Positions 19,203 to 30,309 are shown, counted from the first letter of the stretch. The stretch: DNA of 33,743 bases from an uncultured Lachnospiraceae bacterium (GCA_949457475.1 CASUON010000004.1:1-33743); one strand, 5' to 3'. Made by a program: numbers and translations. The notes: a model not told the origin generated them from the letters alone.

Positions 19203-19227
19203 TAGGGTGCCTGTGTGCATAAAAAAT

Positions 19228-19259
19228 GTTACAGTCCAGTTTTACCTGAACTGTAACAT
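19228..19259. terminator. Stem-loop terminator-like inverted repeat
   Basis: TGTTACAGTCCAG-ttttac-CTGAACTGTAACA, 12/13 pairing, between convergent genes. Confidence 0.5.
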
Positions 19260-19354
19260 ATAATCTCAAAAACATGCTCTTCGTGCCATATAAAGTTCAA
19301 AACCTTATCCACATATTGGACGTTATAACGCCGATGGTGAAAAGGGCTCCTGGA

Positions 19355-21187
19355 TTATTGCACAGTGACTTTTACTTTCACGGTTTTTTGTCCGCTCTTT
19401 GCTTTTATCGTCGTCGTCCCTTTTTCCTTCGCCCGTATCAGCCCATTCCGGTTGACGATTGCTATTTTAGAATTTACAGAAGTATAGCGGATTCCCTGTG
19501 AAGAAGTAATCGGCGTTACTTCTGCTTCCAGTTCAAAGGTCTCCCCTACCTGCAAGGTTACCTTTTGGGAATTTACTTCTATACTTTTTGTTGCAACGGC
19601 CTTCTTTTGTACCTTTATATTTAAAATAGCCACGTTGCCGCGCTTTGTAATTGCGCGCACAGAAGCATTTCCTACTTTTTTCGCGCTTATAACCCCATTG
19701 GCCTCTACTGTGACAATTGCGGTATTGGAGGAGGCATATACTTCCACTTCATCATCCCCGGTCACTTCCGCTACCAATGCGTCCGTCGTCTGCCCAACCT
19801 GCAAAGTCGCCGAAGCGGTATTCCATTCTACGCTGCATACGTCATCATCCGGATTGCTTGGCTGCGTTGGCGTAGTCGGCTGCGTCGGTACGGTTGGCTG
19901 TGTTGGCACCGTCGGCCTTGTCGGCTGCGTCGGTACGGTTGGCTGCGTCGTATCTGGCTGCCCATAAGCGTTTAACCTAGTAACTGACAATTCATATATT
20001 TCCGTCGTGCGCGCCTCATCCCAGTATACGCTTGTGATTTGTATATAATTTGTCCCTGCGGACAGCGAACGGTCGATATACTGCTGCGACTGGTTGCCAA
20101 AAATATCAACGGCGGTTATTTCTTTATAGGAAGAATCAAACAAGCTCAGCCTCCAATATGCGCCGCTATCCCTAAGGTATGGCGTCTTTACCTGGATGCG
20201 GTAGTTTCCTGCTACCGGGGCTATAAATTTAAAAACGTCCTTTTCATATTCCATCCCGCCGTCGGTCGTCCCATAATAAGACCGGTCCAAGTCAATCGGG
20301 GTCGCCGTCATAAAATCTTCATTCAGCTCTTTTTCCCATACGTCCGACGCCTGGAAATTGGCCCGAATGGTGTATACATCCGTAGATGCGGCGTGCGACC
20401 AGATGGCGCTAGTCACTTTTATAAAATAGACTCCCCTGTCCAGCCCGATCGATGGAAGGGCTGTATATCTGTAATTGCCATATACCAGCATATTGCAGAT
20501 TTCTTCATATCTGGAATTGTATAAATGGACTTTCCAGTACGCTTCTTTATCTTTTTGCTGCTGGCTCGTAAAAGTAACGTCCAGGCGTCCAGGCTGCGTA
20601 AGCGTCAGGCGGTAATAATCCTTTTCCGCATCGGAGCCATCCCTGGTTGTTCCGTTATAATCCGTATTTAATTCTATCGGCGTAGCCGAAATGTAATTAT
20701 CATTCGGCTCTTTCTCCCAGGTATCCGTTACATCAAACGCTACCCTAAGCGTATAGCGGTCGCTTGACTTCACCTGCCGTGGATCAGCGCTTACTACTTT
20801 AACATAATAAGTCCCTGACGGCACTCCTGTCCGAAACAGCTCTGACCTCGTTTTATTTCCATATACCGAACCTGTATACAATTCCTCATAATATGCATTA
20901 TATAAGGACACTTTCCAGTATTCTTCTGAATTTCTCTGAATGGGATTTGAAAAAGAAATCGTTATGCTTCCGGACTGCGGCGTAGTAAAACGATAATAAT
21001 TCTGATGGTAGTCCGCACCGTTAATCACGCTGTCGTCTACGTCGCGGTTCAGTTGAATTTCACGCGCGTCATAAAACTGTGAAGCATATGTAATGTCTGC
21101 ATGGTAACTGCATATGAAAAACATGAGCAGCATGGCCAATAAGTACTTTGTTGCGTATTTCATTCGTATTGCAATTTGTCTTTCCAT
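19355..21187 (-). CDS. Secreted protein with three PPC-like repeats, PT-rich linker and two Big_2 (Ig-like) domains
   Basis: Signal-like MKYATKYLLAMLLMFFICSYHADITYA. Three about 105-aa repeats (WEKEPNDNYISATPIELNTDYNGTTRDGSDAEKDYYRL type). TQPTVPTQPTRPTVPTQPT linker; two Big_2 units (LQVGETFELEAEVTP...). Start MERQIAIRMKY at 21187 after AAGGAGATGG. Confidence 0.85.
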   Translation of the reverse strand: MERQIAIRMKYATKYLLAMLLMFFICSYHADITYASQFYDAREIQLNRDVDDSVINGADYHQNYYRFTTPQSGSITISFSNPIQRNSEEYWKVSLYNAYYEELYTGSVYGNKTRSELFRTGVPSGTYYVKVVSADPRQVKSSDRYTLRVAFDVTDTWEKEPNDNYISATPIELNTDYNGTTRDGSDAEKDYYRLTLTQPGRLDVTFTSQQQKDKEAYWKVHLYNSRYEEICNMLVYGNYRYTALPSIGLDRGVYFIKVTSAIWSHAASTDVYTIRANFQASDVWEKELNEDFMTATPIDLDRSYYGTTDGGMEYEKDVFKFIAPVAGNYRIQVKTPYLRDSGAYWRLSLFDSSYKEITAVDIFGNQSQQYIDRSLSAGTNYIQITSVYWDEARTTEIYELSVTRLNAYGQPDTTQPTVPTQPTRPTVPTQPTVPTQPTTPTQPSNPDDDVCSVEWNTASATLQVGQTTDALVAEVTGDDEVEVYASSNTAIVTVEANGVISAKKVGNASVRAITKRGNVAILNIKVQKKAVATKSIEVNSQKVTLQVGETFELEAEVTPITSSQGIRYTSVNSKIAIVNRNGLIRAKEKGTTTIKAKSGQKTVKVKVTVQ

Positions 21188-21271
21188 ACTTCCATCTCCT
21201 TTTTCCGATGAACTGCATTTTTGCTGCCGCCTGCCGATGCCTGGCCCAATGCCAAACAAGCCAGCTGGTTT

Positions 21272-21342
21272 TTCATCTGCCGCTCTGGATTTTCTAGCCA
21301 TAGCCGTCGGCTACGCCGTTGAAAACCCATCCCGCAGATGAA
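21272..21342 (-). ncRNA. Candidate structured 5' leader of the PPC/Big_2 gene
   Basis: Nested pairings: 21272-21280/21334-21342 (9 bp perfect), 21286-21294/21321-21329 (8/9, the other a G-U pair on the minus-strand RNA), 21301-21305/21309-21313 (5 bp). Confidence 0.45.
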
Positions 21343-21391
21343 CAAATACGAAATAAATAGCAAATAATCGCTGATCGCTTTTTATTGGAAT

Positions 21392-21799
21392 TTATTTTGA
21401 TATGCCAATTCGGACTAATGCCTTTTTTAACGCTATTTCCGCGCGCTTTACATCCAGCCCCGCCTCTTTTACTTTTAGCCGCCGTTCCGCGCGCATTTTT
21501 GCTTCCTCCGCGCGGTTTTTGTCTATTTCATCCGGCCATTCCGCAATTTCAGCTAGGAGCGTCACCCGTTCGCCCAAAATCTCGGCAAAACCGGAATGGA
21601 CGGCAGCCTTTTTTACGCCTACATTTTCTGTAATCGTTACAATGCCAGGCGCAAGGACCGCGGTCAGGGGAATATGCTTTTTATATACACCAATATCGCC
21701 TTCTGTAGTCGTAAACTCGATCATAGAAGCGTCCCCGCTGTAAAACACGCGTTCCGGTGTAATAATTTCTACTTTAAATAATTTACCAGTATCTGCCAT
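21392..21799 (-). CDS. atpC: ATP synthase F1 subunit epsilon
   Basis: FKVEIITPERVFYSGDASMIEFTTTEGDIGVYKKHIPLTAVLAPG; position at the end of the operon. Confidence 0.96.
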   Translation of the reverse strand: MADTGKLFKVEIITPERVFYSGDASMIEFTTTEGDIGVYKKHIPLTAVLAPGIVTITENVGVKKAAVHSGFAEILGERVTLLAEIAEWPDEIDKNRAEEAKMRAERRLKVKEAGLDVKRAEIALKKALVRIGISK

Positions 21800-21810
21800 A
21801 ACGTCACCCC

Positions 21811-23205
<1,395 letters not shown>

Positions 23206-23253
23206 CTATCACTCCTTTTTCCTTTAATCCGTGGACAAATCCACCTGCGACCT

Positions 23254-24111
23254 TTAGCTGATCGCTTCCGCGCCTGCAATAATTTCCGTCAGTTCCTGTG
23301 TAATAGAACCCTGGCGGGCACGGTTATATTTCAAAGACAAATCACTAATCATGTCTTCCGCATTGCTCGTTGCAGAATCCATTGCTTGCATACGGGCACC
23401 GTTTTCACTGGCAACCGCTTCTACGAGCGCGCCATAGAAAATGCTTGTAACATACTTTGGAATAATCATGTCTAGCGCCTCTGTTTCATTCGGCTCATAA
23501 TTCATAATCAGATTTTTATCCGCCGCATCAATTTCAGCTTCTGTAAACTCTACCGGAAGCATTTTCATCAAGCTCGGGACATGGACAACCGTGTTTTTAA
23601 AATGCGTATAAGCAAGGTAAATCTGCCCGATTTTTCCATCCGCGAAATCTTTTAAGACACTGTTGCAGATATCCATTGCGTCCCTGTAAGTAGGGTTTTC
23701 AATAATATCGGAAATGTCGCGCACAACGTTATAACCCTTGCGCTCCAATGCCTCTTTTCCTTTCGTGCCAATCGTATACAAATCTACCTTCTTCATCGGT
23801 AATCCGCTGTTTTGCACAAGCTTTGTAATATTGGAATTATAGCCTCCTGCCAATCCGCGGTTGGAAGTAATTACTACAACGGCGATCCTGTCTGAACCAT
23901 TCTCCTTTAAATACGGATGGTCCATGCTGCCCGACCTTGCAAGAATAGACGTTACCGTACGATACATATACTGAAAATATGGATCGGTCTGTTCCGCATG
24001 TAATTTCGCTTTTTGCAGTTTAACGGTAGAAACTAATTTCATGGCTTTTGTGATTTGCTGCGTACTTTGTATGCTGCTTTTTCTTCTTTTTATGTCTCTC
24101 ATTGAGGCCAT
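23254..24111 (-). CDS. atpG: ATP synthase F1 subunit gamma
   Basis: MASMRDIKRRKSSIQSTQQITKAMKLVSTVKLQKA; C-terminal MQAMDSATSNAEDMISDLSLKYNRARQGSITQELTEIIAGAEA. Confidence 0.98.
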   Translation of the reverse strand: MASMRDIKRRKSSIQSTQQITKAMKLVSTVKLQKAKLHAEQTDPYFQYMYRTVTSILARSGSMDHPYLKENGSDRIAVVVITSNRGLAGGYNSNITKLVQNSGLPMKKVDLYTIGTKGKEALERKGYNVVRDISDIIENPTYRDAMDICNSVLKDFADGKIGQIYLAYTHFKNTVVHVPSLMKMLPVEFTEAEIDAADKNLIMNYEPNETEALDMIIPKYVTSIFYGALVEAVASENGARMQAMDSATSNAEDMISDLSLKYNRARQGSITQELTEIIAGAEAIS

Positions 24112-24139
24112 AATCGGTCACCGCCTTACTTTTTATATT

Positions 24140-25645
24140 CTACCGGAATGCCTTTTTACATTCTTCGATCGCCCGGACTAATGTTTTCTCTGTCTCTTCA
24201 TCCAGCACTTTTGTCGTACGGATCGATTCCAGAATTTCTGGGTATTTCGTTTCTACAAATTCAAACAGCTCGCCCTCAAAACGTAAAATATCATCGGTAG
24301 GGATATCCAGAAGATATTTTTTCGTCGCCGCGTAAATAATAATTACCTGTTTTTCTACCGGCATCGGCTGATACTGCGGTTGCTTTAAGATTTCCCGGAT
24401 TCGTTCACCTTGTTCCAGTTTTTCTTTCGTATCGGCGTCTAGCTCGGAACCAAACTGTGCGAACGCAGCCAGCTCGCGGTATTGGGCCAGCTCTACACGG
24501 ATTGGCGCCGCAATCTTTTTAATTGCCTTAATCTGCGCCGCGCCGCCTACCCTGGATACGGACAAGCCTGCGTTAATCGCTGGCCGGAACCCGGAGTTAA
24601 ACATTTCTGTTTCTAGGTAAATCTGTCCGTCCGTAATTGAAATTACATTTGTAGGAATATACGCGGACACGTCGCCTGCCTGCGTTTCAATAATTGGAAG
24701 GGCAGTCAACGAACCTCCGCCCAAGCTGTCGGACAGCCTTGCCGCACGTTCTAGCAGCCTGGAATGCAAATAAAATACATCCCCAGGATATGCTTCACGT
24801 CCTGGCGGCCTACGCAGAAGCAAAGAGAGTGTACGGTACGCCGTTGCATGTTTGCTCAAATCGTCATAAATTACAAGCACGTCCCCGCCGTTTTCCATCC
24901 ATTCTTCACCAATCGCACATCCCGCGTACGGGGCGATGTACTGTAAAGGTGCCAGCTCGCTGGCAGTAGCCGCTACGACGGTCGTATAAGACATCGCGCC
25001 AAACTCTTCCAATGTCTTCACGATGGAAGCTACGGTAGAAGCCTTCTGGCCAATTGCAACATAAATACAGTTTACGCCTTGCCCTTTTTGATTAATAATC
25101 GTATCGATCGCGATCGCCGTCTTACCGGTCTGCCGGTCGCCGATAATCAGCTCACGCTGCCCCCGTCCGATCGGTACCATGGAATCAATCGCCTTGATAC
25201 CGGTCTGCAGCGGCGTATCTACCGATTTTCTAGAAATAACGCCGGACGCGACTCTTTCAATCTGGCGGTATTTATCTGTTTTGATCGGCCCCTTGCCATC
25301 AATCGGCTGCCCAAGTGCATTCACAACGCGTCCTATCATGGCATCCCCGACCGGAACTTCTACTACGCGTCCGGTTGTCTTTACCGTATCGCCCTCGTTA
25401 ATACTCTTATTGTCGCCGAGTAATACGGCTCCAACATTATCTTCTTCGAGGTTCAATACCATTCCATATACTTCACCCGGGAATTCCAAAAGTTCGCCCT
25501 GCATCGCGTTTTCCAGGCCATGGATACGCGCGATGCCGTCCGCTACCTGAATTACAGTACCAACGTCTGCAACTTCCAGCTCTGCCGCATATCTTTTGAT
25601 CTGCTCTTTGATGACGGAACTAATCTCCTCTGGTTTTAAATTCAT
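24140..25645 (-). CDS. atpA: ATP synthase F1 subunit alpha
   Basis: [56 protein letters not shown]. Internal M at 25645 is the likely start. Confidence 0.98.
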   Translation of the reverse strand: MNLKPEEISSVIKEQIKRYAAELEVADVGTVIQVADGIARIHGLENAMQGELLEFPGEVYGMVLNLEEDNVGAVLLGDNKSINEGDTVKTTGRVVEVPVGDAMIGRVVNALGQPIDGKGPIKTDKYRQIERVASGVISRKSVDTPLQTGIKAIDSMVPIGRGQRELIIGDRQTGKTAIAIDTIINQKGQGVNCIYVAIGQKASTVASIVKTLEEFGAMSYTTVVAATASELAPLQYIAPYAGCAIGEEWMENGGDVLVIYDDLSKHATAYRTLSLLLRRPPGREAYPGDVFYLHSRLLERAARLSDSLGGGSLTALPIIETQAGDVSAYIPTNVISITDGQIYLETEMFNSGFRPAINAGLSVSRVGGAAQIKAIKKIAAPIRVELAQYRELAAFAQFGSELDADTKEKLEQGERIREILKQPQYQPMPVEKQVIIIYAATKKYLLDIPTDDILRFEGELFEFVETKYPEILESIRTTKVLDEETEKTLVRAIEECKKAFR

Positions 25646-25685
25646 GGACAATAGTCACCTACTTTCAACTGTTTTCACCATATGA

Positions 25686-26240
25686 CTATGGCATCTGTAA
25701 CTTTGTTTTCACTAATTCGGATCTCAGCCTCGCCAGTTTTCCCTGGACACTGCCGTCTACCACCCGGTCTCCGATACGGATAACAATTCCGCCGATCAAA
25801 GACGGGTCTATCTCATATTTTATTTCAAACTGCACATAGTCTGTAGTATCCAGCAATTTCCTGCGGATCGAATCACGCTGCGCCAAAGACAGCTCCATTG
25901 CGGAAGTGACGTTGGCAGTCCCTATCTTCTTATATTCCTTGACCCGCGCAATAAAATATTCCAGCACGCTGTCAAACTGGTTGTAATGGCCTTTGGCAAT
26001 AATCATCCTCATTAGCCCGATCATTTCACGTGATATCCTCTGCCTGAAAATATTTTCTACAATCTCCTGCTTTTCTTCTATCACGATTTTTGGATGGTTC
26101 ATCATTTTTGTCAGATCTTCATTTCCCTGAATGATGGGCAGCAGCTTCTTTGCCTCTTCAAACAGCTGGTCTATCTGCCCGGACTCTGAAGCCAGCTCAA
26201 ACAATGCATCCCCATACGTTTTTGAAACTAGCTTTGCCAT
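25686..26240 (-). CDS. atpH: ATP synthase F1 subunit delta
   Basis: YGDALFELASESGQIDQLFEE; C-terminal DPSLIGGIVIRIGDRVVDGSVQGKLARLR. Confidence 0.96.
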   Translation of the reverse strand: MAKLVSKTYGDALFELASESGQIDQLFEEAKKLLPIIQGNEDLTKMMNHPKIVIEEKQEIVENIFRQRISREMIGLMRMIIAKGHYNQFDSVLEYFIARVKEYKKIGTANVTSAMELSLAQRDSIRRKLLDTTDYVQFEIKYEIDPSLIGGIVIRIGDRVVDGSVQGKLARLRSELVKTKLQMP

Positions 26241-26743
26241 GTCGAATCACCCATTTCTTTCAATGTCTGTTCTACAAGCGAATTCTGGATCGTTGTATCT
26301 ATTGATGCCGCAACGACCTTTGCAGCCATCATGGATGCAACAGTAATCATCTCCTGCTTGATCTCATCCATTACACGACTTTTTTCCAGCCTTGCTTCTT
26401 CATTCGCATGCTGGATAATGCGGGCAGCTTCCAGCTTTGCATCGTCGATAATACGCGCTTCATTTTGCAGCGCTTTTTGACGTGCTTCGCTTAAAATTGC
26501 TTCCGCTTCTTTATCTACATTTTTCAGCTTTGCATCATATTCTGCCTTCATGGCAGCCGCTTTTTCTTTGTCAGACCTTGCTTCATTGATATCGCCCAGA
26601 ATCTTGTTCTGCCTGTCTTGGAGCATTTTTCTAACCGGGTCAAACAACAGATACGACATTGCCAAAAACAGTACGAATACAGCGATTGCCAGCAATACGG
26701 TATCATGCAACAGCTGAAAATCAAGATCAAATAGTCTTTCCAT
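26228..26743 (-). CDS. atpF: ATP synthase Fo subunit b
   Basis: N-terminal TM then long charged helix (RKMLQDRQNKILGDINEARSDKEKAAAMKAEYDAKLKNV). Overlaps atpH by 13 bp. Confidence 0.95.
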   Translation of the reverse strand: MERLFDLDFQLLHDTVLLAIAVFVLFLAMSYLLFDPVRKMLQDRQNKILGDINEARSDKEKAAAMKAEYDAKLKNVDKEAEAILSEARQKALQNEARIIDDAKLEAARIIQHANEEARLEKSRVMDEIKQEMITVASMMAAKVVAASIDTTIQNSLVEQTLKEMGDSTWQS

Positions 26744-26802
26744 GGTTGCTCAGTTTTGCCTCCTTTCCGTAGTATTCCATAACTGGGGCACTTTTACGCC
26801 TT

Positions 26803-27069
<267 letters not shown>

Positions 27070-27109
27070 CTAAAAAAATTTTCTCTGTAATTACCCATTA
27101 CAAAATAAT

Positions 27110-27844
27110 TTATTCTGTGCTTAACTGCTGGCTGATGTAAGTCATTGTCAGCATACAGAATACATACGTCTGAATTGCCCCTGAAAACAAATCAAAGTAC
27201 AAATGGAGCGCTGCCGGCCAGACTACGGCCAGATTTGACAGCAGCCCATAGACTAGCGCCATCATAACCGTTCCTGACAATACGTTTGCAAATAAACGCA
27301 GTGACAGGGAAATCGGAACCGCTATCTCACTAATCAGGTTAATTGGGAACCAGATCGGAAGCCATGGTGGTAATGGCGAACACATATCTACCCAGATTTC
27401 CTTCAGATTGTGATATTTGAACTGACAGAAATGTATCAAACAAAACGTAATCAGCCCCAGCGGCAATGTCGTACCATAATCGGCTGTGGGCGGCCTCAAA
27501 CCGAACAAACCAGAAATATTGCTAATCAGGATAAATACAAAAATCGTACTGATATAGTTCACAAACTTCGGCGCATTTTTACCCATTGGACCTTCTACAA
27601 CCCCATCCAGTTTATCAACAATCAGCTCCAATATGTTCTGGAATGTATCCGGCACTTCTGTTGCGCGGCGCATTTTGATATTTGCCGCAATTGCAAACCC
27701 CACCATAATCAGCATGACAATAAACACGCATACATGGGACGTCGTAATCCATACTTCATGTCCAAACAATTTGTAGGAAAACAGCCCGTGTATCATAAAG
27801 TCAATCTTGTCAGCCCCAGACGTCATTACGATCGCATCTGCCAC
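27110..27844 (-). CDS. atpB: ATP synthase Fo subunit a
   Basis: INLISEIAVPISLSLRLFANVLSGTVMMALVYGLL with the essential Arg. GTG start after GGAGGTG. Confidence 0.95.
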   Translation of the reverse strand: MADAIVMTSGADKIDFMIHGLFSYKLFGHEVWITTSHVCVFIVMLIMVGFAIAANIKMRRATEVPDTFQNILELIVDKLDGVVEGPMGKNAPKFVNYISTIFVFILISNISGLFGLRPPTADYGTTLPLGLITFCLIHFCQFKYHNLKEIWVDMCSPLPPWLPIWFPINLISEIAVPISLSLRLFANVLSGTVMMALVYGLLSNLAVVWPAALHLYFDLFSGAIQTYVFCMLTMTYISQQLSTE

Positions 27845-27880
27845 ATTTTCACCTCCCTTTCTTATTATATTGCTTTTGTC

Positions 27881-28300
27881 CTAAGACACACCACCTTTTC
27901 CTGTTACCTTCATAATCGCTTTGTGTAACGCCGGCTGTAAATAAGCCGATATCTTTAAACCCATCACGCCTAAAAAGAGCGTGACAAGGTTACCAAGATC
28001 ATAATACATCGTAACTGCGAATACAACAATTACGCCTACATACCGCAGGATTCCCTTTGCCGTAATACGCATCCTGGCTTTTTGCGCATCTGGAAAGTCA
28101 ATTGTTTCCGCAATCACCCGCGCAATATGGCAGGCCATTGCCATCGCCGTAAAAGCACCGATCCACAACCCGCTGCTATAGCGGATTTTATCTTCTACAA
28201 ACCAAATCCCGGTAAACTGGATAACCAATGCATAGAGCAATATCCCAAACAGCAGCCCCGGAAGCGCCTGATTCAATCGTCTAAACATCTTTCTCATCAT
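27881..28300 (-). CDS. ATP synthase subunit I-like (AtpI family) membrane protein
   Basis: About 4 TM segments, directly upstream of atpB in the operon. Likely start MMRKMFRRLNQALPG, overlapping the preceding gene. Confidence 0.7.
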   Translation of the reverse strand: MMRKMFRRLNQALPGLLFGILLYALVIQFTGIWFVEDKIRYSSGLWIGAFTAMAMACHIARVIAETIDFPDAQKARMRITAKGILRYVGVIVVFAVTMYYDLGNLVTLFLGVMGLKISAYLQPALHKAIMKVTGKGGVS

Positions 28301-28508
28301 CCTGGTAGATTTTTTTTGCCATAATAAAAATATTACGGAATCCGGCAAGCGCCCCCATCAGGAACAATGGAACCGTAATAAATGGAATATTGAATTTATC
28401 CCCAATCCAGACGCCGAACAGCGTACACATAAAAATTGGCACAAGCATATTCAATCCAAACTGCATTATCATTGCAAATGCATGGAATACCTTCCGCTTG
28501 TTCTTCAT
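28281..28508 (-). CDS. AtpZ/AtpI-like small membrane protein
   Basis: 75 aa, two TM; FGLNMLVPIFMCTLFGVWIGDKFNIPFITVPLFLMGALAGFRNIFIMAKK is typical of the AtpZ family. First gene of the atp operon. Confidence 0.75.
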   Translation of the reverse strand: MKNKRKVFHAFAMIMQFGLNMLVPIFMCTLFGVWIGDKFNIPFITVPLFLMGALAGFRNIFIMAKKIYQDDEKDV

Positions 28509-28518
28509 CTAATTCCCC

Positions 28519-28540
28519 TTTCATGGCAGACTACATGAAA
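28519..28540. promoter_or_regulatory. Hairpin adjacent to the Shine-Dalgarno of the first atp gene
   Basis: TTTCATG-gcagacta-CATGAAA, perfect 7-bp arms; on the minus strand it ends in AAAGGGG just before the ATG. Confidence 0.45.
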
Positions 28541-28550
28541 CCACTTATAT

Positions 28551-28578
28551 ATTATATCATGAATGCACAAATTGTCTA
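28551..28578 (-). promoter_or_regulatory. Promoter of the atp operon
   Basis: Minus strand TAGACA (28578-28573), 16 nt, TGA-TATAAT extended -10 (28556-28551). Confidence 0.7.
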
Positions 28579-28632
28579 CAAATTTTTACCAATAAAAAAC
28601 ATAATTGTAAATTTCAAGTGAAAAGACGAAAA

Positions 28633-28667
28633 ATGGTACAATTTGAGTTATCCCCAAAATGTACCAT
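28633..28667 (-). terminator. Rho-independent terminator upstream of the atp operon
   Basis: Minus strand ATGGTACA ... TGTACCAT followed by TTTTT. Confidence 0.7.
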
Positions 28668-28711
28668 GCTTATTCTTAATTGCTGTCAGGAAAAGCAAAA
28701 TTTATACGATA

Positions 28712-29164
28712 TTATAAGTTATGCAGCATTGCGGCAAGCTTTTTTACCGACCGGCTAAGCGTCTCATAGCAAAGCCCATATGCCTGCAACGTACCGCCGT
28801 AAGGGTTCATAATTTCTAATTCTTCGCCTACCAGCTCCGTCAATATCTGGACATTTTCCGGTATCACAGATTTAAACAGGTCGAATATTTTTTGCTTATC
28901 GCTTCCTTCCATCACAATAATTAACGTATCATGCGCAAAATCCTCTTCTTCCAACTGGCTGGACATATAATGATCCAATGTAATTCCATTACTTATCAAT
29001 ACAGCTTCTGCCTTCTGGTTTAGCGGTTCCGGGAATAATACTACGATCCCCCGCGCCTGGATATCGATCGGCTGCTTTAACGTACATTCCTTTAACAGGC
29101 CCGCTGCCATTGGCGCCCGGCTGTTGCCAGCATTATCTACAAAAATAATTTTTTTGTATTTCAT
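28712..29164 (-). CDS. Low-molecular-weight protein tyrosine/arginine phosphatase-like protein lacking the catalytic Cys
   Basis: N-terminal IIFVDNAGNSRAPMAAGLL aligns with the LMW-PTP P-loop VCxxNxxRSPMAE, but Cys becomes Asp. C-terminal NPYGGTLQAY matches DPFGGxxxxY with Asp becoming Asn. Adjacent to a Sua5/YwlC homologue. Confidence 0.8.
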   Translation of the reverse strand: MKYKKIIFVDNAGNSRAPMAAGLLKECTLKQPIDIQARGIVVLFPEPLNQKAEAVLISNGITLDHYMSSQLEEEDFAHDTLIIVMEGSDKQKIFDLFKSVIPENVQILTELVGEELEIMNPYGGTLQAYGLCYETLSRSVKKLAAMLHNL

Positions 29165-29182
29165 ATACCCACCTCAATGATA

Positions 29183-30256
29183 TTAAAAGGAATCTCCGCC
29201 ACTGTTGCCCGCACTGATAACTTGGTGCCCCGCGGCCTTTAGCAGGCGGTTCATAACAGCCTCGCCCGATTGCAGCGTAAAAAAGCATTCGGAATAGATA
29301 ATATCTACGCCCAGCCTGTCAAATTCCCTTAATATTTTGTATAGATTATGAACAATAGTTTCCTCCTCCTGCCGTCCCCCGATACATAGTACGGCGCCTT
29401 GTCCATAATAACCGATTGTTTCTTCTGTCCCTATTACACCTACCTTTTTTCCTGCCTTTATATGGGCCGCTGCCAGCTTATTGATTTTTGCGGCCACATG
29501 TTCTGGCGCCCCCTCTACCAGAATCAAATTTGCTTTCGGTGCATAATGCCTGTATTTCATTCCCGGCGCTTTCGGCTTTAACGCAGAACCGGCATCAATA
29601 ATTCCTGGATCCATACGTACCGTCCCAATTACGTCCGCGATCATTTTCATCGAAATAAACCCCGGGCGCAAAATCATCGGGACGGATTCTGTCAGATCGA
29701 CAATTGTGGACTCTATGCCAATCCCTACCGCCCCGCCGTCGAGCAGCATCGGTATTTTATCTTTCATGTCTTCATATACATGTTCAGCAAGCGTTGGACT
29801 GGGCCTTCCCGATGTATTCGCGCTTGGCGCCGCGATATATCCGCCTCCTGCCCGGATCAGTGCAAGCGCTATTTTATTAGAAGGCATCCGGATTGCAACA
29901 GTATCCATCCCTCCAGTCGTTTCATAAGGCACGTTATCATTTTTCTCCAGGATCATAGTCAACGGCCCCGGCCAGAATGCATGCGCTAATAATTCCGCCT
30001 CCCGCGGCAGCTGCAATACAATCTTTTTCATATCTTCCATGCAGCAAATGTGAACGATCAAAGGATTATCAGACGGTCTTCCCTTTACAGCATAAATTTT
30101 TTTTGACGCTTCCGGCTGTAAGGCGTCCGCTCCTAGTCCATACACAGTTTCCGTTGGAAAAGCAACGAGCCCGCCAGCTTGCAAAATATGTCCGGCTTGT
30201 TCAATCACAGCAAAATCTATGCTATCTTCATTTATCTTTTTAACCACCATTTTCAT
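29183..30256 (-). CDS. L-threonylcarbamoyladenylate synthase (Sua5/YwlC/TsaC)
   Basis: GGLVAFPTETVYGLGADALQPEASKKIYAVKGRPSDNPLIVHI; WPGPLTMIL; APSANTSGRPSPT; LDGGAVGIGIESTIVDLT; C-terminal Sua5 domain. Start probably 30256 or 30250. Confidence 0.95.
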   Translation of the reverse strand: MKMVVKKINEDSIDFAVIEQAGHILQAGGLVAFPTETVYGLGADALQPEASKKIYAVKGRPSDNPLIVHICCMEDMKKIVLQLPREAELLAHAFWPGPLTMILEKNDNVPYETTGGMDTVAIRMPSNKIALALIRAGGGYIAAPSANTSGRPSPTLAEHVYEDMKDKIPMLLDGGAVGIGIESTIVDLTESVPMILRPGFISMKMIADVIGTVRMDPGIIDAGSALKPKAPGMKYRHYAPKANLILVEGAPEHVAAKINKLAAAHIKAGKKVGVIGTEETIGYYGQGAVLCIGGRQEEETIVHNLYKILREFDRLGVDIIYSECFFTLQSGEAVMNRLLKAAGHQVISAGNSGGDSF

Positions 30257-30309
30257 ATTTTTTATTATAACACGTATTCTACGAGAAGGGAACAGCAACC
30301 CCAATTTTT

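Noticed and set aside
19860-19965. Repeats in the + strand (ggctgcgtcggtacggttggc) as an intergenic repeat
   Set aside because: They encode the TQPTVPTQPT linker of the minus-strand secreted protein.
21188-21342. c-di-GMP-I (GEMM) riboswitch upstream of the Big_2 protein
   Set aside because: The characteristic GGCAAACC and GACGCAAAGC elements are not present, so I list it only as an unclassified structured leader.
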